IMG/VR virus record: IMGVR_UViG_3300017714_003136
Span: 1-46,065 of that record
Source of the DNA: a virus
Reading direction: 5' to 3' (one strand)
DNA: 46,065 nucleotides
Shown: one piece after another, positions 31,411 to 39,696 of the stretch
How positions within the stretch are numbered: the stretch's first letter is position 1
Layout: each line of letters begins with the position of its first letter
The notes under the pieces: generated by a model
Told to the model about the DNA's origin: nothing
Seen by the model: only the letters and a program-made list of their open reading frames with translations
Databases searched by the model: none
Made by a program: the position numbers and the translations under genes

Positions 31411-31974
31411 ATGGAAAAATTAGTAGTACTATGTGCAATACCAGAAGAAGTTGAAGGGCTGTATGGAAAAGTAATTCATTTTACTGGAGTAGGTAAAATT
31501 AATGCCGCGGCAGAAACAGAAAAAATTATAAATGACTCAAAACCTGGATTGATAATCAATTATGGAACAGCAGGTGCAGTAAACAAAAACATTTCAGGAT
31601 TGGTTGAAGTCACAGGTTTTGTTGACAGAGACATGGATGCTACACCTCTTAACTTTAAATTAGGACAAACACCATACGAAACGGATGTAATGATTGGTAA
31701 GCCTGGAATTATTTGTGCTAGTGGTGATACTTTCGCAACGTCAAAGCCAAAAATTGAATGTGATATAGTGGATATGGAAGCCTATGCTATAGCAAAAATT
31801 TGTAAAAAACATAAAGTTGACTTTAAATGTTATAAGTACATTTCAGACTCAGCTGACAGTAAGGCTTCAAAAGACTGGTTGAAGAACATTACAAAAGGTT
31901 GTACAATATTTAATAAAGAAGTGTTGGAGAAAATAAAGATGCCAACGTTAATCGAGTTGACTCCAACATTGTAG
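31411..31974 (+). CDS. Purine nucleosidase/phosphorylase family (MTA/SAH nucleosidase-like)
   Basis: A 187-residue protein of the PNP/UDP phosphorylase superfamily. Features are LVVLCAIPEEVEGL at the start, FTGVGKINAAAET, INYGTAGAV, VDMEAYAIAKIC (the MEA substrate-binding Glu) and ISDSAD with the catalytic Asp. MTA/SAH nucleosidase would recycle by-products of SpeD-family and radical SAM chemistry, fitting its neighbours. It is shorter than E. coli MTAN (232), so exact substrate is uncertain. Confidence 0.75.
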   Translation: MEKLVVLCAIPEEVEGLYGKVIHFTGVGKINAAAETEKIINDSKPGLIINYGTAGAVNKNISGLVEVTGFVDRDMDATPLNFKLGQTPYETDVMIGKPGIICASGDTFATSKPKIECDIVDMEAYAIAKICKKHKVDFKCYKYISDSADSKASKDWLKNITKGCTIFNKEVLEKIKMPTLIELTPTL

Positions 31975-31982
31975 GTAACATA

Positions 31983-32516
31983 ATGTGGGTAAAATATTTT
32001 TTAATTGAAGAAAATTGGTGTAGTGGATTTCCTGACGCATTAGTTGGGGTTGATAACGAAGCTAAAGAAAAAGAATTACTTGCCTTTTTAAAAAAACACG
32101 AAATTGATTACGGATACAAATGTGATCAAACAATTCCATCATTTATAGACAATGGCATTAGTTGGTATTGTCATGAAAAGAGTGCAAAGAAAGTACAGAA
32201 AAAATTTAATATTACTGAAGTACACACAGACAAACAGCAATTAAAAGATAAAATGCTAAAAGAGAAAGATCTAAAGAAAGAAATGAAAACAGAAGAATGG
32301 TTAACAAAAAAACTAGTATCTGATTGTTATAGATTATTTCCAAGATCTTTAAAAAGACAGAAGTTCGTAAAAGAAATCAAAGAAATCAATGCTTCAGATA
32401 TAGCACAAGGAAGAATTACTAAATTAATGGTTAAATTTTTCAATGATGCTTGGCTTACAGCAGATGCATCTGGAATAATTCAAAAAGGCAGTAATCTTCC
32501 AATTGACGAATCCTAA
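31983..32516 (+). CDS. Unknown protein with helical basic middle
   Basis: A 177-residue protein not recognised. The N-terminal 70 residues are a mixed fold with Cys and Trp (YFLIEENWCSGFPDALVGV, DNGISWYCHEKSAKKV); residues 75-105 are a Lys/Glu-rich helix; the rest is helical (KLVSDCYRLFPRSLKRQKF). The promoter of tRNA-Ser lies inside its last codons. Confidence 0.6.
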   Translation: MWVKYFLIEENWCSGFPDALVGVDNEAKEKELLAFLKKHEIDYGYKCDQTIPSFIDNGISWYCHEKSAKKVQKKFNITEVHTDKQQLKDKMLKEKDLKKEMKTEEWLTKKLVSDCYRLFPRSLKRQKFVKEIKEINASDIAQGRITKLMVKFFNDAWLTADASGIIQKGSNLPIDES

Positions 32517-32531
32517 ATGTTAGTGTATACT
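32503..32531 (+). promoter_or_regulatory. Promoter for tRNA-Ser
   Basis: TTGACG (32503-32508), 17-base spacer and TATACT (32526-32531). It is partly inside the upstream gene. RNA would start near 32538, 16 bases before the tRNA. Confidence 0.65.
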
Positions 32532-32553
32532 GTAAGTAACAATTAACAAAGCT

Positions 32554-32643
32554 GGAAGGATGGCAGAGTGGTTGAATGCACCGGTCTTGAAAACCGGCAA
32601 AGGCGCAAGTCTTTCCTGAGTTCGAATCTCAGTCCTTCCGCCA
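32554..32643 (+). tRNA. tRNA-Ser (TGA anticodon)
   Basis: A 90-base class II tRNA with acceptor GGAAGGA/TCCTTCC, discriminator G, encoded CCA, long variable arm, T-loop TTCGAAT and anticodon stem CCGGT/ACCGG around loop CTTGAAA, giving TGA. It reads TCA-type serine codons, which are frequent in these AT-rich genes. Confidence 0.95.
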
Positions 32644-32658
32644 CAATATGGAGAAAAT

Positions 32659-32904
32659 ATGTTTGATAATGATAATGAACAAGTAGATGTAGAAATGCAT
32701 GATGTATACGACCAAATTTGGGAGAAAGTAAATCAGTTAAGTAATACTGGTAATGATACTTTAGTAATTGCTGGATCACTAATGGCACAGGCAATTAGAA
32801 TTTATAAATCAGTGCTAGAACCTGAAGAAGTTGAAAGATTACTAACACACATTGTTGATAATCAGGATACAATAGAACCTTTCAAAACGAGACAGTTACA
32901 TTGA
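32659..32904 (+). CDS. Small acidic helical protein, unknown
   Basis: An 81-residue protein with an acidic start (MFDNDNEQVDVEMHD) and two or three helices (YDQIWEKVNQL, DTLVIAGSLMAQAIRIYKSV, PEEVERLLTHIV). No family recognised; the style is that of small marine phage proteins. Preceded by GGAG at 32649-32652 and overlapping the sufD-like start by 4 bases. Confidence 0.6.
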   Translation: MFDNDNEQVDVEMHDVYDQIWEKVNQLSNTGNDTLVIAGSLMAQAIRIYKSVLEPEEVERLLTHIVDNQDTIEPFKTRQLH

Positions 32905-33548
32905 TTCCACAAGTAAAAGAAAAAACAAAATGGGTTGGCACTTATGAAATTGATTCATATGAGTCTTTAGATGTATCTAAAAGACTAAATCGTAGTTACA
33001 GTTTAAAATCAAATACACAACTAGATTTTCAAGTGCATGATGGAGCATCATTGAATCTATTTTTTGAAGATATTAGAGATTTAGTTTTAGATATCAACAT
33101 AGTATTAGGTGAAAATGCTTCCTGCAATATGTATGGATACAGTAAAAATTCAAATACCAAAACTCATGTGATTACAAACGTGTTCCACAAAGGTTGCAAT
33201 TCTATATGTGAACAGGATTTTAGATTTGTTAACAATAATAATGGAACTAGCTCTTTTAAAGGCTTAATTACAATACCTAAAAATATCTCCGGTTGTGAAA
33301 GTCATATGCTAAACAAGAATTTATTACTTGATGAATCAGCATTAGCACATTCAAAGCCAGAATTAGATATTAGAAACTCGCAAACAGTATGTACTCACGG
33401 TAGTACTACCAGCAGTATTGATAAAGAACACAAATTTTATTTACAAAGCAGAGGCATAGGAAAAAAAGAATGTATTGATATAATATCTAATGCATTTTGT
33501 GAAGCTGTTAAAGTAAAATACTTACAAATGAGAAATAAATACAATTAA
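32901..33548 (+). CDS. sufD: Shortened SufD-like Fe-S scaffold protein
   Basis: A 215-residue protein matching the core and C-terminus of SufB/SufD proteins, which form the SufBC2D scaffold. The beta-helix part is visible (DFQVHDGASLNLFFEDI, VLGENASCNMYGYSKN), then LLLDESALAHSKPELDIRN, the SufD signature VCTHGSTTSSID with the conserved His, and FYLQSRGIGKKE. Bacterial SufD has about 420 residues, so the N-terminal half of the fold is missing. Start is TTG at 32901 by 4-base overlap; no upstream in-frame SufD sequence was seen. fdxA follows. It may pair with the full-length SufB at 40958. Confidence 0.82.
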   Translation: MIPQVKEKTKWVGTYEIDSYESLDVSKRLNRSYSLKSNTQLDFQVHDGASLNLFFEDIRDLVLDINIVLGENASCNMYGYSKNSNTKTHVITNVFHKGCNSICEQDFRFVNNNNGTSSFKGLITIPKNISGCESHMLNKNLLLDESALAHSKPELDIRNSQTVCTHGSTTSSIDKEHKFYLQSRGIGKKECIDIISNAFCEAVKVKYLQMRNKYN

Positions 33549-33570
33549 ATTAATAAAGAAGTAACTTAAA

Positions 33571-33933
33571 ATGACATATTACGTAAATCAGGCTTGTATC
33601 ATGTGTAAACATACTGACTGTGTAGAGGTATGCCCAGTTGACTGTTTCTATGAAGGCGAAAACTTTTTAGCAATTAATCCAGACGAATGTATCGACTGTG
33701 GTGTGTGTGAACCAGAATGTCCCGTTGATGCTATCAAACCAGACTCACACGAAGAACCAGATAAAGAAAAGTATTTAGAAATTAATAAAAAATATTCTTC
33801 AGGAGACGATAGATGGCCAGTAATTACCTCTATGATAGATCAACATCCTGAAGCAGAAAAATATAATCCTGATACTTGGAAAGAAGATAAAACAGAGCTA
33901 CTATCGGAGAAACCAGCTGAAAGAGATGAATAA
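33571..33933 (+). CDS. fdxA: FdxA-type 7Fe ferredoxin
   Basis: A 120-residue ferredoxin resembling Azotobacter FdI and alphaproteobacterial FdxA. The first Cys set is [17 protein letters not shown] and the second [12 protein letters not shown], which bind one [3Fe-4S] and one [4Fe-4S] cluster; [15 protein letters not shown] is a family hallmark. The C-terminal 55-residue extension fits the long FdxA form. It sits next to sufD and may supply electrons to cluster assembly, radical SAM or reductase reactions. It is itself an Fe-S client. Confidence 0.92.
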   Translation: MTYYVNQACIMCKHTDCVEVCPVDCFYEGENFLAINPDECIDCGVCEPECPVDAIKPDSHEEPDKEKYLEINKKYSSGDDRWPVITSMIDQHPEAEKYNPDTWKEDKTELLSEKPAERDE

Positions 33934-35087
33934 TGTCAGATATTAAAATACCAGCTGTTAAAAAAACATATAAAGAAAAATATTATGAAGACAAAGAAAA
34001 GAAACGTTTAAAAAAGTTATCAAGAAAAGGAACAACAGATTTATCAAAAAGAGTCAGAGAAATAATGGAGCCATCACTTATGTCAGAAAACAACGATAGT
34101 AAACAAAATCCAATACTTAATCAACCACATGAAAAAGCATTGGGTAAACCATTGGATCAAGTAATGGATAAGAACGAATTCAAACTTGACTTAGAAAAAT
34201 TTAAAGGCAGACATTTGTTTATTGCCACACCTGCTTATGGTGGATTAGTTGGCGAAGCATATTTGAAATCTATGACTAAAATTGGTATCATGTTTTCTCG
34301 TTATGGTTTAAACTTTACTCTTTGCACAATAGCAAATGAATCATTGATTACAAGAGGCAGGAACACATTGACTGGTATGTTTATGGCAGATCCAAAATTT
34401 ACTGATATGATATTCATTGATGCTGATATACATTTTCAAGCTGAAGATGTTTTAAAACTTTGGGCGAGAATTGTACAAAATGATAATATCAAGGTAGCAG
34501 TAGGTGCCTATCCTAAAAAAACAATCAACTGGAAAACTATACACGAAGCAGTCAAGACACAAAATATTTCAACAGATGATATGCCAAAATATCAGGCCGC
34601 TTATGTTTTAAATATTAAAGCAGGCAAAGATGGAAAGATACCTTTGCTTGATGGTATGATTCCTGTACATGATGGTGGAACAGGTTTTATGATATTTGAA
34701 AGATCAGTAATTCAAACTATGATGGATGCATGGCCTGAACTACATTACAAAAATGACTTAGGTACAAACCCAGCATGGGATCCTTATATGTTTGCTTTAT
34801 TTGATACAATGATTGAACCTGAATCAAAAAGATACTTGTCTGAAGATTATACATTTTGTAGAAGATGTCAACAACTTGGAATACAAATTTTTATGGATCC
34901 TACGATTAATTTAGATCACCAAGGAACATATTTGTTTGAAGGAAATATTGGTAACCAATTTACGTATGGTGGCCCAGCAAGTGACGAGGACATAGCACAA
35001 ATGCAAAATGAAGCACGAAGCAAAATTGAAAAAACGCCAAACCAATTACGTGAAGCAGGTGTTCCGGAAGATGAAATCCCTGAATAA
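33933..35087 (+). CDS. Glycosyltransferase-like protein with DAD motif
   Basis: A 384-residue protein with a charged N-terminal 95 residues, then a GT-A-like domain: LFIATPAYGGLVGEAYLKSM, LITRGRNTLTGMF, DMIFIDADIHF with the metal-binding DAD, a later HDGGTGFMIFERSV and SEDYTFCRRCQQLG. Similar proteins occur in marine T4-like phages. It could glycosylate DNA, virion or cell surface; the acceptor is unknown. It overlaps fdxA by one base. Confidence 0.75.
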   Translation: MSDIKIPAVKKTYKEKYYEDKEKKRLKKLSRKGTTDLSKRVREIMEPSLMSENNDSKQNPILNQPHEKALGKPLDQVMDKNEFKLDLEKFKGRHLFIATPAYGGLVGEAYLKSMTKIGIMFSRYGLNFTLCTIANESLITRGRNTLTGMFMADPKFTDMIFIDADIHFQAEDVLKLWARIVQNDNIKVAVGAYPKKTINWKTIHEAVKTQNISTDDMPKYQAAYVLNIKAGKDGKIPLLDGMIPVHDGGTGFMIFERSVIQTMMDAWPELHYKNDLGTNPAWDPYMFALFDTMIEPESKRYLSEDYTFCRRCQQLGIQIFMDPTINLDHQGTYLFEGNIGNQFTYGGPASDEDIAQMQNEARSKIEKTPNQLREAGVPEDEIPE

Positions 35088-35280
35088 TCAAAATTATAAT
35101 TTGTTTTGGGAAGTACCTGAAGAGTTAGCATTCAACTATCTTATCAAGATACTTCTTATAATGATAGGATTACCCTATTTGTTTGGATTGGTATTCACAC
35201 CAATTGGTGCTTTATTAAACTTTCTCTTAATAGATTGGGTAATATTTAGATCTTATAAAAATCATGGAAAATTTGATTAG
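35071..35280 (+). CDS. Small membrane protein
   Basis: A 69-residue protein starting inside the end of the glycosyltransferase gene (17-base overlap) after GGAAG. It has two hydrophobic segments (YLIKILLIMIGLPYLFGLVF and IGALLNFLLIDWVIF). The start at 35071 is chosen over an upstream in-frame ATG at 35008 that overlaps the glycosyltransferase more. No family recognised. Confidence 0.55.
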   Translation: MKSLNNQNYNLFWEVPEELAFNYLIKILLIMIGLPYLFGLVFTPIGALLNFLLIDWVIFRSYKNHGKFD

Positions 35281-35304
35281 ACAGATACACAATAAACGTG
35301 CTAA

Positions 35305-35310
35305 TATAAT
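35305..35310 (+). promoter_or_regulatory. Candidate -10 box before the 35325 gene
   Basis: TATAAT at 35305-35310 with ATATA following, 15 bases before the ATG. No good -35 at the standard distance, so it may be coincidental or part of a phage-specific promoter. Confidence 0.35.
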
Positions 35311-35324
35311 ATATAGGATTTTGT

Positions 35325-35729
35325 ATGTTTAGTAAAAATGAAGACAAATTATTACATTTAGTTTTTAAAGAACTTAATAAGTTTGTTGTCAACGACGTTT
35401 GGAAACAATATCCAGATGACATACAAGCATCATTGGATCATTTAGTAGACAACACAAATCAATTACAATTCGAATATAAAGAACTTAGAGCTCTTTATGT
35501 TTGGTATAACAGTGAAAGGCCTGGTAGAGCTGAATCAAGTGACATTGGAACTAGTATGTTTTATTATGAACAAGATACGAAAATGTTATCTAGAGCAGTA
35601 GCACTTAGAAAGTTCTTTCGAGGATTATTTAAAGGAGGAGATTATGAGCCAAGTATCAAGACTTATCAAGCGACACAAAAATCTATCACAAAAGGTGGAA
35701 ACGTTGGAAAGCGAGAGATCACTAGCTAG
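35325..35729 (+). CDS. Unknown phage protein
   Basis: A 134-residue protein with helices and aromatic residues (LLHLVFKELNKFVVNDVWKQY, YKELRALYVWYNSERPGR). Its last 86 bases overlap the next gene in another frame, and the overlapped end is low in character, so the functional part is likely residues 1-105. No family recognised, though it feels typical of marine T4-like phages. Confidence 0.6.
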   Translation: MFSKNEDKLLHLVFKELNKFVVNDVWKQYPDDIQASLDHLVDNTNQLQFEYKELRALYVWYNSERPGRAESSDIGTSMFYYEQDTKMLSRAVALRKFFRGLFKGGDYEPSIKTYQATQKSITKGGNVGKREITS

Positions 35730-35856
35730 AACATTTGAGCATAAAAGTGAATTAATAAAATTAAAAAAAGAAAAACTAGTGGCTAAAGAAGAAATCACTC
35801 AAACATTAAAAACATTAACTGATTACATCAATAACGTGTCATCAGTAACAGGATAA
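35644..35856 (+). CDS. DUF465/YdcH-like short coiled coil
   Basis: A 70-residue helical protein (SRLIKRHKNLSQKVETLESE, HKSELIKLKKEKLVAKEEI) with the pattern of small DUF465/YdcH proteins: an HxxLxxxI-like first helix and LKKEKLxxKDEI second helix. A very strong AAAGGAGGAG Shine-Dalgarno sequence at 35630-35639 sets the start. Function of the family is unclear. Confidence 0.6.
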   Translation: MSQVSRLIKRHKNLSQKVETLESERSLARTFEHKSELIKLKKEKLVAKEEITQTLKTLTDYINNVSSVTG

Positions 35857-35860
35857 TATT

Positions 35861-36310
35861 ATGACAACAAGTGGAGTAGGAACAATAGGCGCTATGTACA
35901 GATATCGTGCAAAAATTATACGGGTAATAGACGGAGATACAATAGATGTTGATTTAGATTTAGGATTTGACGTTTGGTTACGAAAACAACGTGTACGATT
36001 ATATGGAATAGATACGCCAGAGTCTAGAACTAGTGACGCTGAAGAAAAAAAGTATGGAACATTGAGTAAAAATAAACTTAAAGATTTTTGTAAAGAAGAT
36101 TCATGGGTAACTATTGAGACTCACGTTGGAGATGAAAAAGGTAAGTTTGGAAGAATTTTAGCAAACATTTGGTTAGAAGAAACAAATGTTAATCAATGGT
36201 TAATTGATAACAAATATGCAGTCGCATATTTTGGTCAAAGCAAAGATGACATTGAACAAGCACACATGACTAACAGAAAAATACTTCAGGAAAGAAATGA
36301 AGTTGAATAA
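35861..36310 (+). CDS. Thermonuclease (SNase) family nuclease
   Basis: A 149-residue staphylococcal nuclease-like protein: VIDGDTIDVDLDLGF (calcium-binding Asp), VRLYGIDTPESR (catalytic Arg) and GKFGRILANIW (second Arg). No signal peptide is seen, so it may act inside the cell on host or phage DNA or RNA. An alternative start at 35894 (MYRYRAKII) removes 11 residues and begins at the fold. It overlaps the Smr gene by one base. Confidence 0.85.
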   Translation: MTTSGVGTIGAMYRYRAKIIRVIDGDTIDVDLDLGFDVWLRKQRVRLYGIDTPESRTSDAEEKKYGTLSKNKLKDFCKEDSWVTIETHVGDEKGKFGRILANIWLEETNVNQWLIDNKYAVAYFGQSKDDIEQAHMTNRKILQERNEVE

Positions 36311-36546
36311 TGAGAATAGACTTACATGGATTTTCAATACACGATGCATGGAAGTTTTTTCATCAATGGGTGCATGAAGCACAACACGATAATACTATAA
36401 AATCAGTAACAGTTGTAACAGGGCAAGGAAAGATTTATAACGAATTACCAAAATGGTGTGAGAATATGAGTTTTGTTAGAGATATTCAACCACATTTTGG
36501 AAGTGGTGCTTATCATATATCTTTTTATAAAAAACGTAGGCAATAA
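36310..36546 (+). CDS. Stand-alone Smr-domain protein
   Basis: A 78-residue Smr (small MutS-related) domain with the DLHG motif at residues 4-7 and VVTGQGKIYNELPKWC with TGxG. Smr domains are endonucleases acting on branched DNA or on mRNAs in stalled ribosomes. With a tmRNA in the same genome, an mRNA-cutting ribosome-rescue role is possible, but DNA work next to the SNase is equally so. Confidence 0.75.
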   Translation: MRIDLHGFSIHDAWKFFHQWVHEAQHDNTIKSVTVVTGQGKIYNELPKWCENMSFVRDIQPHFGSGAYHISFYKKRRQ

Positions 36547-36567
36547 TATGAGGTTAAATAATACATT

Positions 36568-38259
36568 ATGTTCTTAGCAATTCTAACATTAATATCAGCT
36601 CTGTCAATTAGTGCGGTAGCTATATTTTATTCTATAGCAGGATTGGCGGCTATATTTGCCGGTGCGGCAGTACCTATTATGATTATGGGTTCTGTGTTAG
36701 AAATTGGTAAGTTAGTTACAGCATCATGGCTGTATCAATATTGGAAAGTATCGCCATTCTTTTTAAAATTTTATCTCACAATATCAGTAGTAGTATTGAT
36801 GTTTATAACGTCTATGGGTATTTTTGGATTCTTATCTAAAGCACACGTTGAACAAACAGCACCATCAACTCTTATTGTACAAAAGATAGATCAGATAGAT
36901 GACAGACTAGTACGTGAAAATAGTAAAGTCACAAGACTTACAAATGAAATTGAAAGATTGAACACAGGAACAAATGTTAGAGTAGATACATTAGTAGATA
37001 CAGAAACAGAAAAACTAGATTCAATTTATGCTCGTATTGATAAAGAAATTGCTGATATAACTGTTATTGCTAATCAAAACATAGCAACACAGAAAGAAAG
37101 AATTACACAGGCAAAAGAACGTGCCGATAGAGATATCAAACAAATACAAGAGCGAATGAAAGGTGCTTTTGGAAAAAGTAAATTTGATAAAGAAATAGAT
37201 AAGATAAGAAAAAACGAAGTTGCAGTTGCGGCCTCGGCACAAAAAGAAATTATTGCTATTCAAAACAAGTTAAACGAAGACATAGCTAAAATCAAAGAAA
37301 AGTATCAACCTAGCATTGATGCTATTAGTACTAACATTTCTAATTTGACAGGTCAAGCAGAAGAAACAACATCGGAAATTGAAGCAAAAGAAAAAGATTT
37401 AGAAGGAAAACTTGCAGTTGCGTTTACTAGCATTGATGAATTAAATGAAGAAAAATTTGTACTACAATCACAAATTAAAGCAATTGAAGTAGAAGTTGGG
37501 CCAATCAAATACATAGCAGAGTTTATATACGACCAAGAAGCTAGTACAGATATATTAGAAAAGTCTGTAAGATGGGTTATTATTATAATCATATTTGTAT
37601 TTGATCCATTAGCAGTATTATTATTAATTGCGGCCAACTTTACATTTAAACGTAGATTTGGTAAATCGTTTGAAGAAGTTATTGGTTTAGATGGACCTGA
37701 CAATTCAAATGCTGGTGTTGATGCACCTACATATTGGAAAGATAGATTTGAAGATATGCAATCTCAATTAAATCAGTTTAACACACTAAAAGAAAAAGAA
37801 GAACAAGAAACACCAGATCAAAGTTTTTCAGCTTCATACACTTTTACACCAGAATCAGATTATAATGAAAATCTTACTGTATCATTCAATGATGATCTAA
37901 ATATTGAAACAAAAGAAGAACAGTTAGAGAAGTTTAAGCAACGAGAAAAAGAAGAAAAAGAAGCATTAGAAGAATATTCTCGTAAAGCTAGAGAAGAAGA
38001 TATTAACAACGAAGTGGAAAAACACTTACAAGATGTTAAAGAAGAACTAGAAAAATCTGTACCGGACAACACAGTTGATGGGTTTGATCCAGACGAAGTA
38101 AAGTTTGATATGGAAGAACCAAAAGAAAAACCAAAACCAAAAGGCTGGATGTGGACGCCAGATGATGATCCAGAATCACCTATGCCCACCATTATAGAAG
38201 ACGTTAAAATAAACGATTTGTCCGACGAAGAAGTAAAAAAAAGACCGACGAATAGATAA
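36568..38259 (+). CDS. Large membrane-anchored coiled-coil phage protein
   Basis: A 563-residue protein with three N-terminal transmembrane segments (AILTLISALSISAVAIFY, FAGAAVPIMIMGSVLEIG, FYLTISVVVLMFITSMGIFG), a long coiled coil at about residues 105-310, another membrane segment (WVIIIIIFVFDPLAVLLLI) and a 190-residue acidic, charged tail. Similar proteins recur in marine T4-like phages, function unknown. The frame ends at 38259 after an A8 run at 38235-38242. If one A were absent or skipped, translation would continue 69 codons in the next frame to 38466, so the end may be a frameshift artefact or a programmed event. Confidence 0.75.
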   Translation: MFLAILTLISALSISAVAIFYSIAGLAAIFAGAAVPIMIMGSVLEIGKLVTASWLYQYWKVSPFFLKFYLTISVVVLMFITSMGIFGFLSKAHVEQTAPSTLIVQKIDQIDDRLVRENSKVTRLTNEIERLNTGTNVRVDTLVDTETEKLDSIYARIDKEIADITVIANQNIATQKERITQAKERADRDIKQIQERMKGAFGKSKFDKEIDKIRKNEVAVAASAQKEIIAIQNKLNEDIAKIKEKYQPSIDAISTNISNLTGQAEETTSEIEAKEKDLEGKLAVAFTSIDELNEEKFVLQSQIKAIEVEVGPIKYIAEFIYDQEASTDILEKSVRWVIIIIIFVFDPLAVLLLIAANFTFKRRFGKSFEEVIGLDGPDNSNAGVDAPTYWKDRFEDMQSQLNQFNTLKEKEEQETPDQSFSASYTFTPESDYNENLTVSFNDDLNIETKEEQLEKFKQREKEEKEALEEYSRKAREEDINNEVEKHLQDVKEELEKSVPDNTVDGFDPDEVKFDMEEPKEKPKPKGWMWTPDDDPESPMPTIIEDVKINDLSDEEVKKRPTNR

Positions 38260-38466
38260 TGATTCTTTACAACCAAAAGAGAACATAATATCGATTGACT
38301 TATCCGACGAAATTAATATAAACTTAAGAGAAGTAAACAAAGTAATTGATATGGAAGGAATAAATTTGCTAACACAAAAAACACTATCCACGAACGCAAA
38401 AAATACTAAAACTTCAGTATCAAAAAACAAACAATGGATAAATGATTGGTTAAAGAAAAATAAATG
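38260..38466 (+). other. Open frame continuing the coiled-coil protein (frameshifted end)
   Basis: This 207-base stretch has no good start codon in its open frame, yet translates to protein-like sequence (DSLQPKENIISIDLSDEINI, then [26 protein letters not shown]) and ends at an ATGA overlap with clpX. It is in the +1 frame relative to the upstream gene and joins it across the A8 run at 38235-38242. It is best read as the true C-terminus of the upstream protein. An independent gene from ATG near 38351 is the alternative. Confidence 0.5.
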
Positions 38467-39696
38467 AAAAAAGAAACTATGAAGTGCTCTTTCTGCCAAA
38501 AAGAAAGATCAGAAGCAAAGAAATTAATTTCAGGTCCTGCTGATGCTTATATTTGTGACGAGTGTGTAAAACTTTGTTATGACATCATGGCAGAGAATAC
38601 ACCAAGCATGGAAGACATTGGTGAATTTGTAATTCCTGATCCAAAAAAATTAAAAGCATATTTAGATGAACACGTGATAGGACAAGATGAAGCCAAACGT
38701 GTAGTAAGTGTAGCCGTATATAATCATTATAAAAGATTAGCAAACAACTCAGGATCAAAAAATTTAGAAATTGAAAAATCAAATGTTATGATGCTTGGAC
38801 CATCAGGTGTTGGTAAAACATTAATTGCAAAGAAAATTGCTGATTATATTGATGTACCATTTGCCATAGGTGATGCAACAACAATTACTGAAGCTGGATA
38901 TGTGGGCGATGATGTTGAAAACATAATACTTAGATTATTATCTACAGCAGACTTTGATGTTAAAAAAGCTGAAAGAGGAATTATATACATTGATGAGATT
39001 GATAAAAAATCACGTAAATCAGAAAGCACATCAATAACAAGAGATGTATCTGGTGAAGGTGTACAACAAGCATTATTGAAAATGATTGAAGGTACGGTAG
39101 TTAGAGTACCACCGCAAGGCGGAAGAAAACATCCATCACAAGAAATGATTGAAATAGATACAAGCAATATATTGTTTATATGTGGAGGAGCATTTGTTGA
39201 CTTAGAAAAAACAATTGAAAGAAGACAGAACAGTAATACTGGAATAGGATTTTCTAGAAATGTTGAAAAGTCTAAAGCAATACACCAAGATGCTGAACCA
39301 GAAGATTTAATTAAGTTTGGACTTATACCTGAATTAGTTGGTCGTTTACCAGTACTGGTTGCTTGTCATAAACTTGAAAAGTCAGATCTATCAAAAATAT
39401 TAACGGACACAAAAAATTCATTAATTAAACAAACACAAAGATTGTTTGAAATGGAAGATATAAAATTAGATTTTTCACCAGAAGCTGTAATAGAAATAGT
39501 AGACAGAGCTCATAAGAAAGGCTTAGGTGCCAGAGGATTAAAATCAGTTTTAGAAAAAGCATTGTTAAATACACAATATGAATTGCCAACTTATGCAGAC
39601 CAAGGTGTTAAAGAAATTCATGTTAACAAAGAGACATTTGATGGTGGTAGTCCATTACTGATATACGAAGATAAACAAGATAAACAAGGTACATGA
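38464..39696 (+). CDS. clpX: ClpX unfoldase
   Basis: A 410-residue full-length ClpX: the zinc-binding domain with Cys8, Cys11, Cys31 and Cys34, Walker A GPSGVGKT (112-119), pore loop AGYVGDDVE, Walker [10 protein letters not shown], and a sensor-2 [14 protein letters not shown]. ClpX delivers tagged proteins, including tmRNA-tagged ones ending LAA, to ClpP; both clpP and a tmRNA are in this window. An IGF-like loop for ClpP docking reads NTGIGFSRN. Full bacterial architecture in a phage is unusual. It overlaps infC by 4 bases. Confidence 0.92.
   Translation: MKKETMKCSFCQKERSEAKKLISGPADAYICDECVKLCYDIMAENTPSMEDIGEFVIPDPKKLKAYLDEHVIGQDEAKRVVSVAVYNHYKRLANNSGSKNLEIEKSNVMMLGPSGVGKTLIAKKIADYIDVPFAIGDATTITEAGYVGDDVENIILRLLSTADFDVKKAERGIIYIDEIDKKSRKSESTSITRDVSGEGVQQALLKMIEGTVVRVPPQGGRKHPSQEMIEIDTSNILFICGGAFVDLEKTIERRQNSNTGIGFSRNVEKSKAIHQDAEPEDLIKFGLIPELVGRLPVLVACHKLEKSDLSKILTDTKNSLIKQTQRLFEMEDIKLDFSPEAVIEIVDRAHKKGLGARGLKSVLEKALLNTQYELPTYADQGVKEIHVNKETFDGGSPLLIYEDKQDKQGT

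Noticed and set aside
32543-32794. 83-residue minus-strand frame across tRNA-Ser.
   Set aside because: Antisense of the tRNA; contains the typical false motif AEGLRFELRKDLRLCRF.
38844-39167. Minus-strand frame within clpX.
   Set aside because: Antisense shadow of conserved clpX codons.
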